A stretch of 64,000 nt of DNA, from the NCBI RefSeq assembly GCF_052180245.1, contig NZ_CP197474.1, positions 1,488,001 through 1,552,000 on the forward strand, in the 5' to 3' direction. This document shows, one piece after another, positions 60,368 to 64,000 of this stretch. The notes below the pieces were generated by a model. That model was given only the letters and a program-made list of their open reading frames with translations, was not told where the DNA came from and did no database searches. Within the stretch, counting starts at the first letter, position 1, and each line of letters begins with the position of its first letter. Source of the stretch: Parapusillimonas sp013416435 (GTDB lineage: Bacteria; Pseudomonadota; Gammaproteobacteria; Burkholderiales; Burkholderiaceae_B). A program made the position numbers and the translations under genes.

Positions 60368-61790
60368 TGGAGTTGGCACGCCGCCGCCCGGCGCCTATCT
60401 TCGTCCGCACCACGTGGCCATACCATCCGAAGAGCAGGATGGAAGACAGGCTCAGGCCCAGCGTGGCCATCAGCCACATCGTCCCGGCGCCGATCGGGGC
60501 GCCTGGCGCCATGGCATGGACCACGGGCGCGAGCGTGCCGGCGGCGGGGCCGAATCCCAGCCACCAGCCGCCCACCAGTCCCAGTCCCGTGAGGGCCACG
60601 ACTTGCAGGATCAGCGGCACGACGGCCACCTTGTACGCCCGCAGCAGATACGAGCTGATGCACTGCATGGCGTCGCCCAGGTGGAACCAGGGCAGCAGCT
60701 GCATGAGGGCGGCCGCAACCAGGCTGACCTGAAGGTCATCGGTATAGAAAGCCAGGATGGGCTGGCGCGCGATGATCAATATGCTTGCGGTGACCAGCGC
60801 GCCGGCTGCGACGATGGCGATCCCCGCGCGCCCCATATTGCGTGCCCGGCGCATGTCGCCGGCGCCGATGGCCTGCGCCGTCAGCGAGGCGGATGCAATG
60901 CCCACCGCCATCGGCACCATGTAGCTCAGGGCCGCAAGGCTGGCCATGATCTGGTGGCCGCCATTGACGTACATGCCTTCCCGGGCCACCAGCAGCGCCA
61001 TGAAGGTAAAGGCGCAGACCTCGATGAGGTAGGAGCCTCCCATCGGTATCCCCAACAGGAGCAGCTCTTTCTGCCGTATCCATTGCAGGCGGCCCAGGCG
61101 CGGCCTGAAACGCTGGTAATAGGAATCGTGGGAAATCGCCCACAGGCCGGCGGCCAGGCTGAGCCAGCCGACGATGGCGGTCGACAGGCCCGCTCCGGCG
61201 GCTCCCAGGGCCGGCATGCCGAACTTGCCGAAGATGAAAATCCAGTTGAAGACAATCTTGAAGGCGACGCTGGCCAGGTTGATGGCCATGACCGTCTTGG
61301 GCCGTGATACCGCCGTGCCCATCGCATAGATGCAGCGAAAAGCGAGTGTCGCGGGCAACGCCAGGATGAGGGCGCGCAAGTACCAGGTGACCCCCGAGCG
61401 CACCTCCGGCGCCACATCGCCGGAGAACTGCAGCCAGATGTCGGGGAACAGCATCGCGGCGGCGCCCACCAGGGACAGCCCCATCGAAAGCCATACGCCC
61501 TGGCCCCAGGCTTCGCCCACTTCGGCATGGCGCCCGGCCCCGAAGTGTTGCGCAATGATGGGAATGAGCGCATGCACGACGCCCATCAGGCCCACGAAGA
61601 CGGTGATGTAGATGGAAGCGCCCAATGCCATGGCCTGCAGGTCGGCCGCGCTGGCGTGGCCGGCCATCGCCGTGTCGATCACGCCGAAGATCACGCTTGC
61701 CCACGAGCTGACCAGCACCGGCCAGGCTTGGGCGAGGATGTCTTTGATATAGCGTCCGGGCGTTGGTCTTGCGCTGCGGGATGCTGTCAT
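60345..61790 (-). CDS. MATE-family efflux protein with repeat-derived C-terminus
   Basis: A 481-residue, 12-helix multidrug/toxic-compound exporter (MatE). Features include WPVLVSSWASVIFGVIDTAMAGH, a duplicated fold and MAVGIASASLTAQAIGAGD. It uses Na+ or H+ gradients; the substrate is unknown. The last residues (SRGQTPAA) and the TAA come from a half palindrome and the spacer of cluster K. The ATG overlaps the stop of the glycosyltransferase gene (ATGA). Confidence 0.9.
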   Translation of the reverse strand: MTASRSARPTPGRYIKDILAQAWPVLVSSWASVIFGVIDTAMAGHASAADLQAMALGASIYITVFVGLMGVVHALIPIIAQHFGAGRHAEVGEAWGQGVWLSMGLSLVGAAAMLFPDIWLQFSGDVAPEVRSGVTWYLRALILALPATLAFRCIYAMGTAVSRPKTVMAINLASVAFKIVFNWIFIFGKFGMPALGAAGAGLSTAIVGWLSLAAGLWAISHDSYYQRFRPRLGRLQWIRQKELLLLGIPMGGSYLIEVCAFTFMALLVAREGMYVNGGHQIMASLAALSYMVPMAVGIASASLTAQAIGAGDMRRARNMGRAGIAIVAAGALVTASILIIARQPILAFYTDDLQVSLVAAALMQLLPWFHLGDAMQCISSYLLRAYKVAVVPLILQVVALTGLGLVGGWWLGFGPAAGTLAPVVHAMAPGAPIGAGTMWLMATLGLSLSSILLFGWYGHVVRTKIGAGRRRANSRGQTPAA

Positions 61791-63541
61791 GGATTCCCGA
61801 TGCGAAGCAGGCGGAAGACTTCATGCCGGTCTGCGCCGCGCCTGCCTTCCCAGAGGACGGTTGCGGAGTCCGAATAGGCTGCCGCCCCGATGGCGATGTG
61901 ATGCGCGGTGGTTTGCTGCACGACCAGCGTGCAGTGGGACTCGTAGCTGAAGTCGATGTCGTTGAAAACCAGGAAGGAAGCGCGTTGTCCCGTGCCGACG
62001 GCGAGCGCGCGCACGCATTCGCCCGGTTTCCTGTATGTTTCGAGCGCCGCGGCAAGCTGGGCCGAAACGCCGCGGTAGCTGCGCACATAGTCGAGCGCCG
62101 GCATCCATAGTGTGACGAGCAGCAGCCAGGTGACGATCAGGCCGCCGGCGGAGAGCACCGTGCCGCGCCACAGGCCCGCCGGCTTGGAGTGCAGGCGCCA
62201 GCGCACCAGCGCGATCCAGGCCAGCGTGCCCAGTGCCGCGATGAAGGTGGCCGGCCATGATATGAATACGTCATAACCGCGGGTCTGGCGCGCGATGTTG
62301 TGCGAGATCTGTTCCGGCCAGCCCGTCTGCAAGGCGATCCAGCCCAGCCACACCGTTGCCGTCGTAAGCGAAAAACACATGACGGCGAACCAGTCCAGCG
62401 AATTCACCACGCCGCGGCGCAAGGTGGGCAGCGAGAATGCGGCCAGCACGGCGGCGGGTACGGCCATCAGGCTGTATTCGGGCTCGAAGGCATCGGCCAG
62501 GAACAGCATGGTGATCAGCGGCCATGCCGTGAGCATCAAGGGTATCCAGATATGGGGCGCCGTGAGCCAGGCGCGCCAGCGCCATACGGCCAGCAGGGCA
62601 AGCGGCCATGTCGGCCACAGGAACCAGGGCAGGTCGCGCAGCGTGCTGAGCACTTCCCGATACTGCGGCCAGACGAAAGAAGAGGTATTCCAGACCACCC
62701 AGCTTTGTATCCAGTACCCGTTCGCGAGTTTGGCGGGTATCCACCAGGCCAGGATCAGCGCAATGCAGATTCCCGCGCTAAGAAGCAGCCAGTGCTTTTG
62801 GCGCCACAGGCAATTGCGCGGCAGGAAGATGCAGGGGACGGCCAGCATGATGGGCAGGGCGCCGATCCAGCCCCGGGTCAGGAATGCCGCGCCCAGCGCG
62901 AACCCCAGCGTGATCGAGCCCGACGCGGGGTGGTCCAGCATGCGCGCCACCGAATAGAAGGCCAGGGCCTGGAAGGCGATGAGGGCCGGGACCTCGGATG
63001 TTTCATGCATGCGCCAGACGATTCCGACGGTTGCGACGATGAGCATCAAGGCTGCGTCGGCGATCATGCGGCCGTAATCGCGCACGGTGGGCTCGCCGCC
63101 GAAGGGCAGGGCCAGCGGCTGGGGTTCCGGGCGCCGTCCCAGCAGGTAAGTCCCGTACCAGATCGATGCCGTCAGTATCCCGAACCACAGGAAATTGGGC
63201 AGGCGGGAGGCGATGATGGCCGCGTCGGGGCGGTTGGTGAACAGTTCGATGAAAGGTGCGAACGCCCAGATGAAGAAGGCGCCGACCCAGGTGGTCAGCG
63301 GGCCGTCCTGGGCATGGGCCAGTACGCCGATCTGGGGCAGGAGCATGGCGTCGCCGCCGTCGCGCAAGGCGGTGAGCATGGTGGCCAGGCCGACCACGTC
63401 ATCGGTTTTCCAGGGATCTCGAAAGAAAAGGCCGGCCAGTATGTAGACCAGTCCGACTGAAACCAGTAGGAGCCGTGGCAGCTTCACAGTGGCTGTGGCC
63501 ATCAGGCGGGCTGGCGTGGATAAGGAGTCGCTGGAAGACAC
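61787..63541 (-). CDS. GT39/ArnT-like membrane glycosyltransferase
   Basis: A 584-residue protein with about 11-12 helices. The family acidic motif after the first helix is seen as FFRDPWKTDDVVGLATM, and a C-terminal soluble domain follows (from about residue 470). ArnT/PMT-type enzymes move sugars from lipid carriers to lipid A or proteins. No arn operon is near, so the donor and acceptor are unknown. It is coupled to the MATE gene by a 4-bp overlap. Confidence 0.82.
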   Translation of the reverse strand: MSSSDSLSTPARLMATATVKLPRLLLVSVGLVYILAGLFFRDPWKTDDVVGLATMLTALRDGGDAMLLPQIGVLAHAQDGPLTTWVGAFFIWAFAPFIELFTNRPDAAIIASRLPNFLWFGILTASIWYGTYLLGRRPEPQPLALPFGGEPTVRDYGRMIADAALMLIVATVGIVWRMHETSEVPALIAFQALAFYSVARMLDHPASGSITLGFALGAAFLTRGWIGALPIMLAVPCIFLPRNCLWRQKHWLLLSAGICIALILAWWIPAKLANGYWIQSWVVWNTSSFVWPQYREVLSTLRDLPWFLWPTWPLALLAVWRWRAWLTAPHIWIPLMLTAWPLITMLFLADAFEPEYSLMAVPAAVLAAFSLPTLRRGVVNSLDWFAVMCFSLTTATVWLGWIALQTGWPEQISHNIARQTRGYDVFISWPATFIAALGTLAWIALVRWRLHSKPAGLWRGTVLSAGGLIVTWLLLVTLWMPALDYVRSYRGVSAQLAAALETYRKPGECVRALAVGTGQRASFLVFNDIDFSYESHCTLVVQQTTAHHIAIGAAAYSDSATVLWEGRRGADRHEVFRLLRIGNP

Positions 63542-63584
63542 GGAATGCGCTATTGGAATGAAGACAGGGGCTATCTTAAATTAA

Positions 63585-63608
63585 AAAGGCAGCCAAAAGG
63601 CTGCCTTT
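63585..63608 (-). terminator. Intrinsic terminator of rpmE2
   Basis: A 10-bp perfect stem AAAGGCAGCC/GGCTGCCTTT with an AAAA loop, followed on the minus strand by TTTTTAATTT. It lies 26 bp after the rpmE2 stop. Confidence 0.9.
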
Positions 63609-63634
63609 CGTGACCGCTGAGGTAAGCGCGAAGC

Positions 63635-63901
63635 TTACGACGCCTTGCGCGTGGTGCCGGCGGTGCGTGCGAAGCGGGCGCGGAACTTCTCGACGCGGCC
63701 GGTCTCGACGATGCGGGTTTGCGCGCCGGTATAGAAGGGGTGCGATTCCGAGGTCACGTCGCACTTGAACAAGGGATAAGTCTTGCCGTCAAGCTCGATG
63801 GTTTCGCGGCTGTGCAGCGTGGAACGCGAAATGAACTTCGTGCCGGTTTGCTGATCCAGGAATACCACTTCGCGGTATTCGGGGTGGATGCCTTCTTTCA
63901 T
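63635..63901 (-). CDS. rpmE2: 50S ribosomal protein L31 type B
   Basis: An 88-residue L31 of the B type: MKEGIHPEYREVVFLDQQTG, then SRETIELDGKTYPLFKCDVT and SHPFYTGAQTRIVETGRVEKF. It lacks the zinc CxxC pair of the A type, so it can serve when zinc is scarce. The last 99 bases of the window show no gene. Confidence 0.96.
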   Translation of the reverse strand: MKEGIHPEYREVVFLDQQTGTKFISRSTLHSRETIELDGKTYPLFKCDVTSESHPFYTGAQTRIVETGRVEKFRARFARTAGTTRKAS

Positions 63902-64000
63902 GATTAAGTCCTATGTTTGAAAAGTCGGGTCGCCAGCAATTGTGCACTAATAGGTGTTCTCCTTAATTGCGCTTGCGCGCCCAAAGGAAAATTGCCACGT

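Noticed and set aside
63902..64000. tRNA or small RNA gene at the right end
   Set aside because: No cloverleaf or terminator pattern was found in these 99 bases.

Overview
The window is about 61-64% GC and densely coded. It looks like chromosome from a beta-proteobacterium of the Alcaligenaceae (Bordetella/Achromobacter/Pusillimonas type). Supporting evidence is the EF-P with Arg32 next to the arginine rhamnosyltransferase EarP, the leuS-lptE-holA-proA order, the AcnD/PrpF form of the methylcitrate cycle, and an sdhCDAB-sdhE-gltA block. The genus is not resolved. No rRNA, tRNA, CRISPR array, prophage or complete insertion sequence was seen.

Layout. 1-6143 (+): peptide-type ABC importer (5'-truncated binding protein, two permeases, double ATPase) with a MITE-like element between the permease genes. 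6337-9915: DUF1178 protein (+), then efp, earP and a DUF2863-like gene (-). 10017-29588: a central-carbon supercluster: acnA, acnB, a GNAT-like protein, a membrane protein, prpF, acnD, prpC, prpB and mdh on the minus strand, then gntR, sdhCDAB, sdhE and gltA on the plus strand. Together these cover much of the TCA cycle and the methylcitrate route for propionyl-CoA. 29869-31901 (+): MFS exporter and MarR regulator. 31960-33656 (+): eno and ftsB. 33722-46640 (-): orphan TadE-like protein, hslO, degenerate AMP-binding protein, RDD protein, small unknown protein, RlmL-like methyltransferase, hemJ, proA, holA, lptE, leuS, rpmG, rpmB. 46894-51780 (-): emrB, emrA, outer-membrane channel and a MarR regulator. 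51947-55286 (-): TonB receptor with a Fur-like box and a Bcr/CflA exporter. 55416-60286 (+): cfa and proXWV. 60345-63901 (-): MATE exporter, ArnT-like glycosyltransferase, rpmE2.

The most unusual feature is a dispersed family of about 29 copies (25 full or near-full, 4 half) of a 30-bp double palindrome: GGGGTCAGACCCC, four variable bases, GGGGTCTGACCCC. The copies fall in 11 places. Ten are clusters of two to four, and one is a single copy inside the MITE-like element. All 11 places lie within about 18 bp of a stop codon or overlap it. In three genes (ftsB, the TadE-like gene, the MATE gene) the repeat supplies the C-terminal codons. Paired base changes keep the whole palindrome intact. Two clusters 3.6 kb apart share the same composite layout and spacer. 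This resembles REP/BIME elements, but I do not recognise the family.

The second main observation is a 26-bp identical sequence, an inverted repeat GTCTTATAT-3-ATATAAGAC, that lies at the same distance from good sigma70 -35 boxes of both acnB and mdh. The mdh copy lies beside the divergent gntR gene, which suggests that this regulator controls TCA/methylcitrate genes through it.
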